Source: Dehalococcoidia bacterium
Lineage (GTDB): Bacteria > Chloroflexota > Dehalococcoidia > Bin125
DNA length: 12,751 bases
Direction of reading: 5' to 3'
Assembly: GCA_007571275.1 (NCBI GenBank)
Contig: RKRS01000085.1
Span: 1-12,751 of the forward strand
The position numbers and the translations under genes are program-made. Shown one piece after another: positions 1 through 6,021 of this stretch (position 1 is the first letter of the stretch; the number at the start of each line of letters is the position of its first letter). A model generated the notes under the pieces. It ran no database searches and was not told the origin of the DNA. It saw nothing but the letters and a program-made list of their open reading frames with translations.

Positions 1-209
1 TCCTTCTGCCAGTTACAGCGCAGCACCGTACGAGCTAATCCATCGATGAACACCCGCGCGCCAGGATCGAAGCGCTCCGGGAAATCGGTGAGCGGCAACG
101 CCTTGATCTCACCCTTGAGTCCGCGTGGTCGCTCGACCAGGCCGATGGCTCGGTAGCCATCACGAGGCATACGCTCTTCAGGTTTGGAGCGTCCCAGTCG
201 GAGTGGCAT
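1..209 (-). CDS. rimM: Ribosome maturation factor RimM, N-terminal part (runs off the window)
   Basis: RimM binds ribosomal protein uS19 and helps mature the 3' (head) domain of the 30S subunit. Only the first 69 codons are in the window; the C-terminus lies beyond the left edge. The visible part shows the N-terminal RimM barrel: 'AIGLVERPRGLKGEIK' followed by 'PLTDFPERF', both typical of the family. It is the last visible gene of the row ffh, rpsP, khpA, rimM, a common bacterial order usually followed by trmD. The gap after the khpA stop is 8 bp. The ATG at 207-209 has no clear ribosome binding site. A second in-frame ATG at 168-170 has GAAGAG a few bases upstream and would give a start closer to that of most RimM proteins, so the first 13 residues are uncertain. 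Identification is firm; the start is not. Confidence 0.93.
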   Translation of the reverse strand, partial: MPLRLGRSKPEERMPRDGYRAIGLVERPRGLKGEIKALPLTDFPERFDPGARVFIDGLARTVLRCNWQK

Positions 210-217
210 GAGTCGGG

Positions 218-445
218 TTAGCGAATGTCAAGCGAGGTGTCGACCGCGCGCGCGTGCCCGGCGACTGAGAGCAATGTCCTCATCGCCATGGCCAATCGGC
301 CTTCGCGGCCGATGATCCGTCCCATGTCGTCCTCATGGACATGGAGTTGAACAGCGACATGATCGCCGTTCTGGACGCGCTCGACCCGGACCGCGTCTGG
401 ATCGTCAACCATCCACTTGGCGACGTATTCAATGAAATCTTCCAT
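218..445 (-). CDS. khpA: KH-domain RNA-binding protein KhpA (YlqC family)
   Basis: This is a 75-residue protein consisting of a single small KH domain. The GXXG RNA-contact loop is visible as G-R-E-G at residues 46-49, after the hydrophobic 'MGRIIG'. In Firmicutes KhpA pairs with KhpB/Jag and binds RNA, with effects on cell elongation and division; a role in this organism is inferred from the family only. Length and the N-terminal pattern (acidic, then 'EYVAKWMVDDPDAVRV') match the family. The gene sits 28 bp after rpsP and 8 bp before rimM, the standard place for it, so co-transcription is likely. No good ribosome binding site precedes the ATG at 443-445, so translation may depend on ribosomes coming from rpsP. 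Confidence 0.93.
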   Translation of the reverse strand: MEDFIEYVAKWMVDDPDAVRVERVQNGDHVAVQLHVHEDDMGRIIGREGRLAMAMRTLLSVAGHARAVDTSLDIR

Positions 446-473
446 CGCGTTGCTCGATTACTCGGCTCGTCGG

Positions 474-782
474 CTATTCGGACGAAGCGGCGGCGGCTTT
501 CTTCGCATCGGCGCGCTTGCTACGCGGCTTCGGTTGCCAGGCATCGATCAGGCCTTCTCTGGCCAGGAAGCGATGGACCGTCTCGCTCGGCTTGGCGCCC
601 TGCGACAGCCAGTGCCTGGCCCGCTCACCGTTCACGTTGAACGTCGCCGGGTCAGTCAGTGGATCGTAGTACCCAAGGCTCTCAACGAAGCGCCCATCGC
701 GTGGATTGCGTGAATCCTGGACGACGACGCGATAGAACGGCCGCCCCTTGCGCCCGTGCCGGGCCAGTCGAATTTTCAGCAT
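474..782 (-). CDS. rpsP: 30S ribosomal protein bS16
   Basis: bS16 is a small-subunit protein that binds the 5' domain of 16S rRNA during assembly. The 102-residue product begins MLKIRLARHGRKGRPFYRVV and continues with 'DSRNPRDGRFVESLGYYDP', both hallmarks of the family. The core ends near residue 85 and is followed by a basic, Ala/Lys-rich tail ending in a few Ser/Glu residues, which is common in bS16. The gene follows ffh by 74 bp and precedes khpA by 28 bp. The bases directly before the ATG at 780-782 carry only a poor ribosome binding site. A strong one (GGGAGG) lies further upstream and serves a 7-codon frame whose stop is 4 nt before this ATG, so translation of rpsP may depend on termination and reinitiation. 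Identification is firm. Confidence 0.97.
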   Translation of the reverse strand: MLKIRLARHGRKGRPFYRVVVQDSRNPRDGRFVESLGYYDPLTDPATFNVNGERARHWLSQGAKPSETVHRFLAREGLIDAWQPKPRSKRADAKKAAAASSE

Positions 783-786
783 GTGC

Positions 787-810
787 TCAACTTTGCCTAC
801 GTCTCTGCAT
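787..810 (-). CDS. Putative 7-residue Arg-rich leader peptide upstream of rpsP
   Basis: On the minus strand GGGAGG (817-822) is followed six bases later by an ATG (808-810). It opens the frame MQRRRQS and ends with TGA at 787-789, leaving only GCAC before the rpsP ATG. The frame differs from rpsP, so this is not an N-terminal extension. Its arginine codons are AGA, CGT and AGG. The ribosome binding site is the best one between ffh and rpsP. A 6-bp inverted repeat (822-827 with 846-851) abuts it and could modulate access. That the peptide is made, and that it controls rpsP, are inferences; the frame could also be a chance reading next to a distant rpsP ribosome binding site. Confidence 0.4.
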   Translation of the reverse strand: MQRRRQS

Positions 811-856
811 TTGTATCCTCCCAGCGTAAACGCATCGCGGCGTTGACGCTGTCGCC

Positions 857-2206
857 TTATCGACGGCCGGCTGTGACTCGCGCAACCGACGCTCCTGGCA
901 TCCGACCAGAGGCGATGTCGCTCATGATTCCCTTGGCCAGCTTGAACTGCTTCAACAGCTGATTGACCTCCTGCGGCGTGGTCCCGCTGCCCTTGGCGAT
1001 TCGTCGACGCCGCGAACCATTGATGATGTTTGGCTTGCGCCGCTCCTCCGGTGTCATCGACAGCACAATTGCCTCGAAGTGGTGGAAGAACTCATCATCG
1101 ATCTCGTCCACCTCGATCTGGTCCTTAATCGAGCTGAGCCCGGGCACCATGCTCATGAGCTGCGAGATCGGACCCATCTTGCGCACCTTGCCGATTTGCT
1201 CGATGAAGTCATCCAGATCAAAATCGCCGTCCTGCAGTCGTCGACGCCAGACTTTGGCGTCCTGTTCACCAAACTCCTGTTCGGCCCGCTCGACCAGGGT
1301 GGACATGTCGCCGCGACCCAGAATCCGTCCCGCCAGTCGGTCAGGATGGAACTGCTCAAGCGCGTCCGGTCGCTCGCCGGTGCCGAGGAACTTGATTGGC
1401 GCTCCGGTGACCGCGCGGATCGAGAGCGCGGCGCCACCGCGCGCGTCGCCGTCCATCTTGGAGAGCACGACGCCACTGATGCCCACCGCCTGGTCGAAGG
1501 CGGCTGCGGCATTGACCGCGTCCTGACCGGACATCGCGTCAGCGACGAGCAGCACTTCTGTCGGCTGGAACCGATCGCGCAACTCGGTGATCTCCGACAT
1601 CATGCCTTCGTCAATGTGTAGACGTCCGGCGGTATCGACGATCACGGTGACGGCGCCGATCTGCGCGGCGCGTTCGAGTCCCTGCTTAACAATGTTGGTT
1701 GGCTTTTCGTCGGCCCCGAGATCGAAGACCTCGATATCGAGCTGACGTCCCAGCGCCTGGAGTTGGTCGATGGCTGCCGGTCGGTAGACATCCGCGGCGA
1801 TCAGCAGTGGACGCTGGCCCGCCTTCCGGGCCTGGAGCGCGAGCTTGGCGGATGTGGTCGTTTTTCCCGAGCCCTGCAGACCAACCATGAGGATGATCGT
1901 CGGTCCCTGTGACGCCCGCTTGAGGCTGGGGGTTTCCGTGCCGAGCAGCGCGATCAACTCCTCGTTGACGATATCGACCAGGCGGTTGAGCGGCGTCGGC
2001 GACTTCATCACTTCGTCGGTGTTGGCGCGACCGCGCACCGCTTTGATGTAATCGCGGGCGACTTTGTAGTTGACATCCGCTTCGAGCAGCGCCAGCCGCA
2101 CCTCGCGCAGCGCCGCTTCGAGGTCTTTCTCGGAGATCGCGCCCCGCTTACCGAGCGTCGCAAACACGCCCTGCAGCTTGCCGCTCAGTGCATCGAACAT
2201 TGCCAT
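857..2206 (-). CDS. ffh: Signal recognition particle GTPase Ffh (SRP54)
   Basis: Ffh binds the SRP RNA and hydrophobic signal sequences of nascent proteins and delivers ribosomes to FtsY at the membrane. The 449 residues show the full order: a helical N domain (1-95), a GTPase G domain with P-loop GLQGSGKT (109-116), DTAGR (191-195), SKMDGD (249-254) and GTGE (275-278), and a methionine-containing M domain from about 300. The M domain carries the RNA-binding stretch 'GSRRRRIAKGSGT' (397-409). Length is normal. The ATG at 2204-2206 is preceded by GGAAGG at good spacing; a second ATG two codons on is possible. It starts 41 bp after gap and is followed by rpsP at 74 bp. Nothing is missing or truncated. 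Confidence 0.98.
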   Translation of the reverse strand: MAMFDALSGKLQGVFATLGKRGAISEKDLEAALREVRLALLEADVNYKVARDYIKAVRGRANTDEVMKSPTPLNRLVDIVNEELIALLGTETPSLKRASQGPTIILMVGLQGSGKTTTSAKLALQARKAGQRPLLIAADVYRPAAIDQLQALGRQLDIEVFDLGADEKPTNIVKQGLERAAQIGAVTVIVDTAGRLHIDEGMMSEITELRDRFQPTEVLLVADAMSGQDAVNAAAAFDQAVGISGVVLSKMDGDARGGAALSIRAVTGAPIKFLGTGERPDALEQFHPDRLAGRILGRGDMSTLVERAEQEFGEQDAKVWRRRLQDGDFDLDDFIEQIGKVRKMGPISQLMSMVPGLSSIKDQIEVDEIDDEFFHHFEAIVLSMTPEERRKPNIINGSRRRRIAKGSGTTPQEVNQLLKQFKLAKGIMSDIASGRMPGASVARVTAGRR

Positions 2207-2247
2207 TGGCCGCGCCTTCCGATCACTCGGTCAGCTGTTAACCCTAG

Positions 2248-3273
2248 CTAGGACAGACCGGCCTCCGCCATCCGCACGCAGAGGTCGCCGACGCGCACGC
2301 TGTAGCCCCACTCGTTGTCGTACCAGCTCACGACCTTGACCTGGGTGCCTTCCAGCACCATGGTCGAGAGCGCGTCGATGATCGAAGAGGCGGGCGATCC
2401 CTTGAAGTCGCTGCTGACCAGCGGGGCCGTCTCATATTCGAGGACGCCATGCAGCGGTGATTCGAGGTCGGTAGCGGCTCGCTCGAAGGCTGCGTTGATC
2501 TCTTCGGCCGAGGTGGCGCGTTCAGCGTCGATCACCAGGTCGACGACCGAGACGGTGCTGGTCGGGACGCGATAGGCCATGCCGTTGAGTTTGCCGTTGA
2601 GGTGCGGCAACACCAACCCGACGGCTTTGGCGGCGCCGGTGGTGGTCGGGATGATGTTCATCGCCGCCGCGCGAGCGCGGCGCAGATCGCTGTGGACGGT
2701 GTCGAGGATTGCCTGGTCGTTGGTGTAGGCGTGGATCGTCGACATGATCCCGCTCTTGATCCCGACCGTGTCGTCGAGCACCTTCGCCATCGGCGCCAGA
2801 CAGTTGGTGGTGCAGGAGGCGTTCGAGACGACGTGATGCGCAGCCGGATCGTAGGCGTCGTCATTGACGCCGAGCACGACGGTCAGATCCTCGTTCTTGG
2901 CTGGCGCCGAGATCACGACCTTGGCTGGTCCGTGGTTGAGGTGTCCGCGCGCCCGGCTGGCGTCGGTGAAGATGCCAGTGCTCTCGACCACGATCTCGAC
3001 GCCGTAGTCACCCCAGGGGATTTGGCCGGGGTCGCGCTCGGAGATCACGGCGATGCGCTGGCCATCGATCACGAGGTCGCCGTCAACGACGTCAACTTCA
3101 CCCGGGTAACGGCCGTAGTTGGTGTCGTACTTGAAGAGGTGCGCGTTGGTTGCCGAGTCGGTCAGATCGTTGATCGCGACGACTTCCAGATCATCGCCGT
3201 GAAAGTCGAGCATGCCCTTGAGCACCTGCCGACCGATCCGGCCGAAGCCGTTGATGCCAATTTTCGTCGTCAC
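2248..3273 (-). CDS. gap: Glyceraldehyde-3-phosphate dehydrogenase, type I
   Basis: The enzyme oxidises glyceraldehyde 3-phosphate with phosphate and NAD(P) to 1,3-bisphosphoglycerate in glycolysis, in the cytosol. The 341 residues contain the dinucleotide fold GFGRIG (9-14), the catalytic Cys154 in 'SNASCTTNC', the general base His181 in 'STIHAYT', and the conserved 'DLRRARAAA' and 'WYDNEWGYS' segments. Asp36 in 'INDL' corresponds to the residue that favours NAD over NADP. The start is a GTG at 3271-3273 with AGGAG six to seven bases upstream. It is followed 41 bp later by ffh, so they may be co-transcribed. The 112-bp spacer upstream holds an inverted repeat and a tandem octamer. In the coenzyme-specificity loop the usual Leu-Pro pair appears as Thr192-Val193. 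Family assignment is certain; coenzyme preference is inferred. Confidence 0.98.
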   Translation of the reverse strand: MTTKIGINGFGRIGRQVLKGMLDFHGDDLEVVAINDLTDSATNAHLFKYDTNYGRYPGEVDVVDGDLVIDGQRIAVISERDPGQIPWGDYGVEIVVESTGIFTDASRARGHLNHGPAKVVISAPAKNEDLTVVLGVNDDAYDPAAHHVVSNASCTTNCLAPMAKVLDDTVGIKSGIMSTIHAYTNDQAILDTVHSDLRRARAAAMNIIPTTTGAAKAVGLVLPHLNGKLNGMAYRVPTSTVSVVDLVIDAERATSAEEINAAFERAATDLESPLHGVLEYETAPLVSSDFKGSPASSIIDALSTMVLEGTQVKVVSWYDNEWGYSVRVGDLCVRMAEAGLS

Positions 3274-3308
3274 GAAGATCTCCTGAGTGTGTCTGGCTGT
3301 GATTCGTT

Positions 3309-3348
3309 GATCGCAGGATCGCAGAGCAAGCGGGTGCGCTCAAGCGCA
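3309..3348. promoter_or_regulatory. Tandem octamer and inverted repeat upstream of gap
   Basis: Two perfect copies of GATCGCAG lie back to back at 3309-3324. A 6-bp inverted repeat, TGCGCT-CA-AGCGCA, lies at 3335-3348. Both sit in the 112-bp spacer between the 295-residue unknown gene and the gap start, where a gap promoter or operator is expected. I do not see convincing -35 and -10 boxes. The role as a regulatory site is inferred from position and symmetry only. Confidence 0.3.
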
Positions 3349-3385
3349 ATTGTGGGATTCGCTCACCGTTCAGGGCAGAGAGCAA

Positions 3386-4273
3386 CTAGAGCAGCACTCG
3401 CTTGGGCGCTCCCGAGGGTTGGCGTCGATAGTTGTCGATCAGTAGGCGCTGTCGCCCGCGATCGATGATCCACGTTCCCCGGCAGCGACGCTGATCCTGG
3501 AGGATGGTTTGCGTCTGCCGATGCAGGCGCTGATATTCCTGTCGATCCTCCGACTCAACGCCGAAGAGTCCACTGCCGACCGCAAAGCGACATTGGCGAT
3601 CCTGAATCACGATCTGCCAGCCGAACAGCAGCTGGGCCCAACCGAGATGGAATGCTTCATCAGCCCAGTTGACGAGGAACCGTTTGTCGTGTGAACCGTC
3701 GGCGGTCAGCAGCGCTGATGCGCCGAAATGCGAGCGTGACAACTCGGATACTGCGCGGTAGGCGTCGGCGGTTTCGGGCGCCATGGCGATCTGCTGGCCG
3801 GCCATGTACTGGCCCATGCCAATGGCGGTCGCGTGATGCTCGGCGTTGTTTGACCAGGCGTCGCGCAGCCAGTCTTCGAATTCGATTTGCTCATCGCCGA
3901 CCACGGCCTGTTCAGCTCCCAGCCACTCCATCGTGCCACGCATCAGGGTCAATGCCGCCGAGTATGAGGCCCGAGCCGTAAGCGCTCGCGCCTCGATCCC
4001 CCCGCTATAGACGCGTGACCAGAACAGCAACGCGGAAGCGTAGCGTCGGTTGCGGAATTTGGAACCGTACGACTGCTCGACAATCTTGCGTTGGAGCGTG
4101 AAGGCGTCGTTGAGCCAGTGCAGATCAAGCGCGAGCGCAAACAACGTCTCGCGGAAGGCGTCGCGTCGGGTCGACGGTTCATCGTCGTGCGGTTTGAGCA
4201 ATGCCGGAGTACCGGCAGGGAACGTGATGGGCGAAATCCGCTGTCTGGGCGGATCAGGCGAGTCCGCAGTCAT
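3386..4273 (-). CDS. Hypothetical protein, 295 residues, mostly helical
   Basis: I do not recognise this protein. It has no signal peptide and no clear membrane segment and is predicted by eye to be largely alpha-helical and soluble. Residues about 1-35 look disordered, with many prolines. A central segment containing 'ARASYSAALTLMRGTMEWLG' is followed by 'FEDWLRDAW' and later 'AYRAVSELSRSHFGASALL'. This pattern of a helical stretch with R...E and a later Ser-rich/His motif recalls HEPN-like families such as DUF5677, but that is a weak impression. The C-terminus (about 225-295) is rich in Gln and Arg and may be a separate small domain. Its ATG overlaps the stop of the upstream 191-residue gene in an ATGA, so the two are probably translationally coupled. 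The TAG stop is 112 bp before gap. Amino-acid composition, with many Trp and Leu, supports a real gene over the antisense frames. Confidence 0.8.
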   Translation of the reverse strand: MTADSPDPPRQRISPITFPAGTPALLKPHDDEPSTRRDAFRETLFALALDLHWLNDAFTLQRKIVEQSYGSKFRNRRYASALLFWSRVYSGGIEARALTARASYSAALTLMRGTMEWLGAEQAVVGDEQIEFEDWLRDAWSNNAEHHATAIGMGQYMAGQQIAMAPETADAYRAVSELSRSHFGASALLTADGSHDKRFLVNWADEAFHLGWAQLLFGWQIVIQDRQCRFAVGSGLFGVESEDRQEYQRLHRQTQTILQDQRRCRGTWIIDRGRQRLLIDNYRRQPSGAPKRVLL

Positions 4274-4845
4274 GGCGTCGTCGTCCCTTGTTCGCGGGAA
4301 GCGAGCAGCGCCTCGAGCCAGAGCAATAGTCGCTCACTTTGTGTCTCAATGAATGGTCGGTCAGGGTGCCAGTTCCAGAGTTCCCGCACGACCTCGAGCG
4401 TTGACCAGGCGCTGCCCTCGCCGCCGTTCGCGATCTGCGCCAGTCGCGTCGCCACGTGGTCGGCGGTCCAGACGAGCGGGCGCTCGTAGTCGAGCATGCG
4501 GGTGGTCTGTGTCAACGCCCGAATCCAGCGCTCAACCGTATCGAACGCCACGCGGCGATCCATCAACAACGCGCGTAGGGCCAATACCTCTGGCAAGTCG
4601 ACGACGCGCGCCGGCGGTCGGTCCGGTGGCGGCACCGGTTCGGGGCCATCGTCCTCGGGCAAGCGCTCCAGCGCCTCGCTCCAGTTGGTCGCCGGGATTT
4701 GGCGAAGCTCGTTGTATACGAGCGCTCCGCCGGAACCGGCGTCCCACCACGAGCGCAGCCGCGCATGACGCCGTTGCTCGGAGGACGGAGCGGTTGGCTG
4801 AATGAGCTGACTGGCGTCGGAATCGGGTGAGGTGGAGGAGGGCAC
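4270..4845 (-). CDS. Hypothetical protein, 191 residues, partner of the downstream unknown gene
   Basis: I do not recognise this protein. It starts with a Ser/Thr/Pro-rich, probably disordered tail (1-25), followed by 'RSWWDAGSGGALVYNELRQIP', a Pro/Glu/Asp-rich linker around residues 63-80, and a helical second half with several Trp ('TLEVVRELWNWHPDRPF' and 'RLLLWLEALLAS'). No signal peptide, membrane segment or catalytic motif is evident. The start is a GTG at 4843-4845; no ribosome binding site precedes it, but TACCCT lies six bases upstream and could be the -10 box of a leaderless transcript. Its TGA overlaps the ATG of the 295-residue gene. It is the first gene of the minus-strand block and is transcribed divergently from the recombinase gene. 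The plus-strand frames across this interval are rich in Arg, Pro, Ala and Ser and look like antisense shadows. Confidence 0.75.
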   Translation of the reverse strand: MPSSTSPDSDASQLIQPTAPSSEQRRHARLRSWWDAGSGGALVYNELRQIPATNWSEALERLPEDDGPEPVPPPDRPPARVVDLPEVLALRALLMDRRVAFDTVERWIRALTQTTRMLDYERPLVWTADHVATRLAQIANGGEGSAWSTLEVVRELWNWHPDRPFIETQSERLLLWLEALLASREQGTTTP

Positions 4846-5028
4846 GGGTGCAGGGTATCGCAGCGACTTCTGTGCGGAGATTGGAAGCGGTTCTGTTGTT
4901 TAAACGTTACGTGGAATAACTGATAACTGCCATTACCGAGATTTCCTCTTGTTCCCAACCCTGCTTGCTAAAGCGGATCCAGCGCCGACGCCCATTGTCG
5001 GCGTCGCCACTACAGCTACGAGGCGACG
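4846..5028. other. Divergent spacer with AT-rich patch and hairpins
   Basis: This 183-bp spacer lies between the divergently read 191-residue gene and the recombinase gene. It holds an AT-rich patch (about 4895-4935), including the palindrome GTTTAAAC, that is the likeliest site of promoters for one or both sides. Near the recombinase start there are two neighbouring inverted repeats: 4983-4989 with 4997-5003 (7 bp), and 5002-5008 with 5022-5028 (7 bp). The second abuts the GTG start at 5029 and contains its GAGG. I cannot place -35/-10 boxes with confidence. Confidence 0.4.
4852..4857 (-). promoter_or_regulatory. Candidate -10 box for a leaderless transcript of the 191-residue gene
   Basis: On the minus strand TACCCT lies six bases before the GTG start at 4845-4843, where no ribosome binding site is visible. 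This fits the TANNNT -10 pattern of leaderless mRNAs. No good -35 box is seen. The call rests on spacing and on the same arrangement before uvrC and yqgE. Confidence 0.3.
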
Positions 5029-5982
5029 GTGAACGTGAAGGAGACGACGCGCAATATGGAGCACGAGATTCAGCAATTCCTGACCTACATGGCGGCAGAA
5101 CGAGGCGCGTCGGCGAACACCATCTCGGCCTACCGCAACGACCTTGCCCAGCTGCGCGCCTATTTCGTTGAGCATCATTCCGGGCGCGATGATGGCGATG
5201 TGGAGACGGTGACCTCGATCGCGCAGATCGACACCGAGCACCTGCAGGAGTTCATCGCTCACCTGCGCGAGCAGCAGTACGCCACCGCGACCGTCGCCCG
5301 CAAGGTGGCTGCGGTCAAGAGCCTCTTCAGCTATCTCCAGGGCGAACAGCTGATCGACGCCAATCCGGCCGAGCAGCTGTCCTCGCCACGGGTTGGTCGC
5401 AGTTTGCCGCGAACACTCACGATCCAGGAAGTCGATGCATTGCTCGAACAACCCGGGCGCTGGAACACGCCCGAGTCCACTCGCGATCAAGCCATGCTCG
5501 AACTCCTCTACGCGACCGGTATGCGCGTGTCAGAGTTCGTTTCCCTCGATCTCTCGTCGATTGAGCTTCAGGGACAACGTGCATCAGTGCGCTGTGTCGG
5601 CAAGGGCAGGCGTGAACGATTGATCCCCATCCACTCAGCCGCTGTCGCGGCCTTACACCATTATCTGCGAGAGGCTCGCCCTAAGCTGGCGCGCGGCCGT
5701 CGAGAAGTGGCGTTGTTTATCAATCGCCGCGGCGAGCGCCTCACGCGACAGGGCGTCTGGCTGATCATCAAGAATTACGCGCAAGAGGCGGGTATCTCCG
5801 GCGTTACGCCGCACACATTGCGTCACAGCTTCGCCACGCATCTGCTGCGTGGAGCGGCGCCGCTCCGCAACGTCCAGGAGCTGATGGGTCACGCCAACAT
5901 CTCCACCACCCAGCTCTATACCCAGTTGACCGATGAACACCTGCGGGACGTATACGATCGGGCTCATCCGCGCGCCAGCTAA
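5029..5982 (+). CDS. Tyrosine recombinase, XerC/XerD family
   Basis: Xer recombinases resolve chromosome dimers at dif sites near the replication terminus; related enzymes can also act for mobile elements. The 317 residues hold an N-terminal SAM-like DNA-binding domain (about 11-105, with 'RGASANTISAYRNDL') and a C-terminal catalytic domain. The catalytic set is complete: Arg166 in 'ATGMRVSEF', Lys192 in 'VGKGRRERLIP', His262 and Arg265 in 'HTLRHSFATHLL', His288 in 'LMGHANISTTQLY', and the nucleophile Tyr297. The length and the lack of nearby phage genes favour a housekeeping XerC/XerD over an integrase. XerC and XerD cannot be told apart safely, so no symbol is given. The GTG at 5029 has GAGG five bases upstream. 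An ATG at 5056 gives 'MEHEIQQFL', more like family N-termini, with GAAGGAG somewhat far upstream; either may be used. Enolase follows after 39 bp. Confidence 0.95.
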   Translation: MNVKETTRNMEHEIQQFLTYMAAERGASANTISAYRNDLAQLRAYFVEHHSGRDDGDVETVTSIAQIDTEHLQEFIAHLREQQYATATVARKVAAVKSLFSYLQGEQLIDANPAEQLSSPRVGRSLPRTLTIQEVDALLEQPGRWNTPESTRDQAMLELLYATGMRVSEFVSLDLSSIELQGQRASVRCVGKGRRERLIPIHSAAVAALHHYLREARPKLARGRREVALFINRRGERLTRQGVWLIIKNYAQEAGISGVTPHTLRHSFATHLLRGAAPLRNVQELMGHANISTTQLYTQLTDEHLRDVYDRAHPRAS

Positions 5983-6021
5983 ACCAACCCACGCAGGCGC
6001 TCGGCTCAATCGGAGGTCGTT

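Noticed and set aside
963..1621. Long plus-strand open frames of 187 and 180 codons
   Set aside because: They lie opposite ffh, whose GTPase motifs are complete, and their composition is that of antisense frames.
2602..3468. 288-codon open frame on the plus strand
   Set aside because: It lies opposite gap and is rich in Asp, Val, Gly and Arg with no known motif; it is an antisense shadow of a certain gene.
4353..4805. 150-codon plus-strand frame opposite the 191-residue gene
   Set aside because: Composition is overwhelmingly Arg, Pro, Ala and Ser with few hydrophobic residues; the minus-strand frame looks like a folded protein and has the ATGA overlap with its neighbour.
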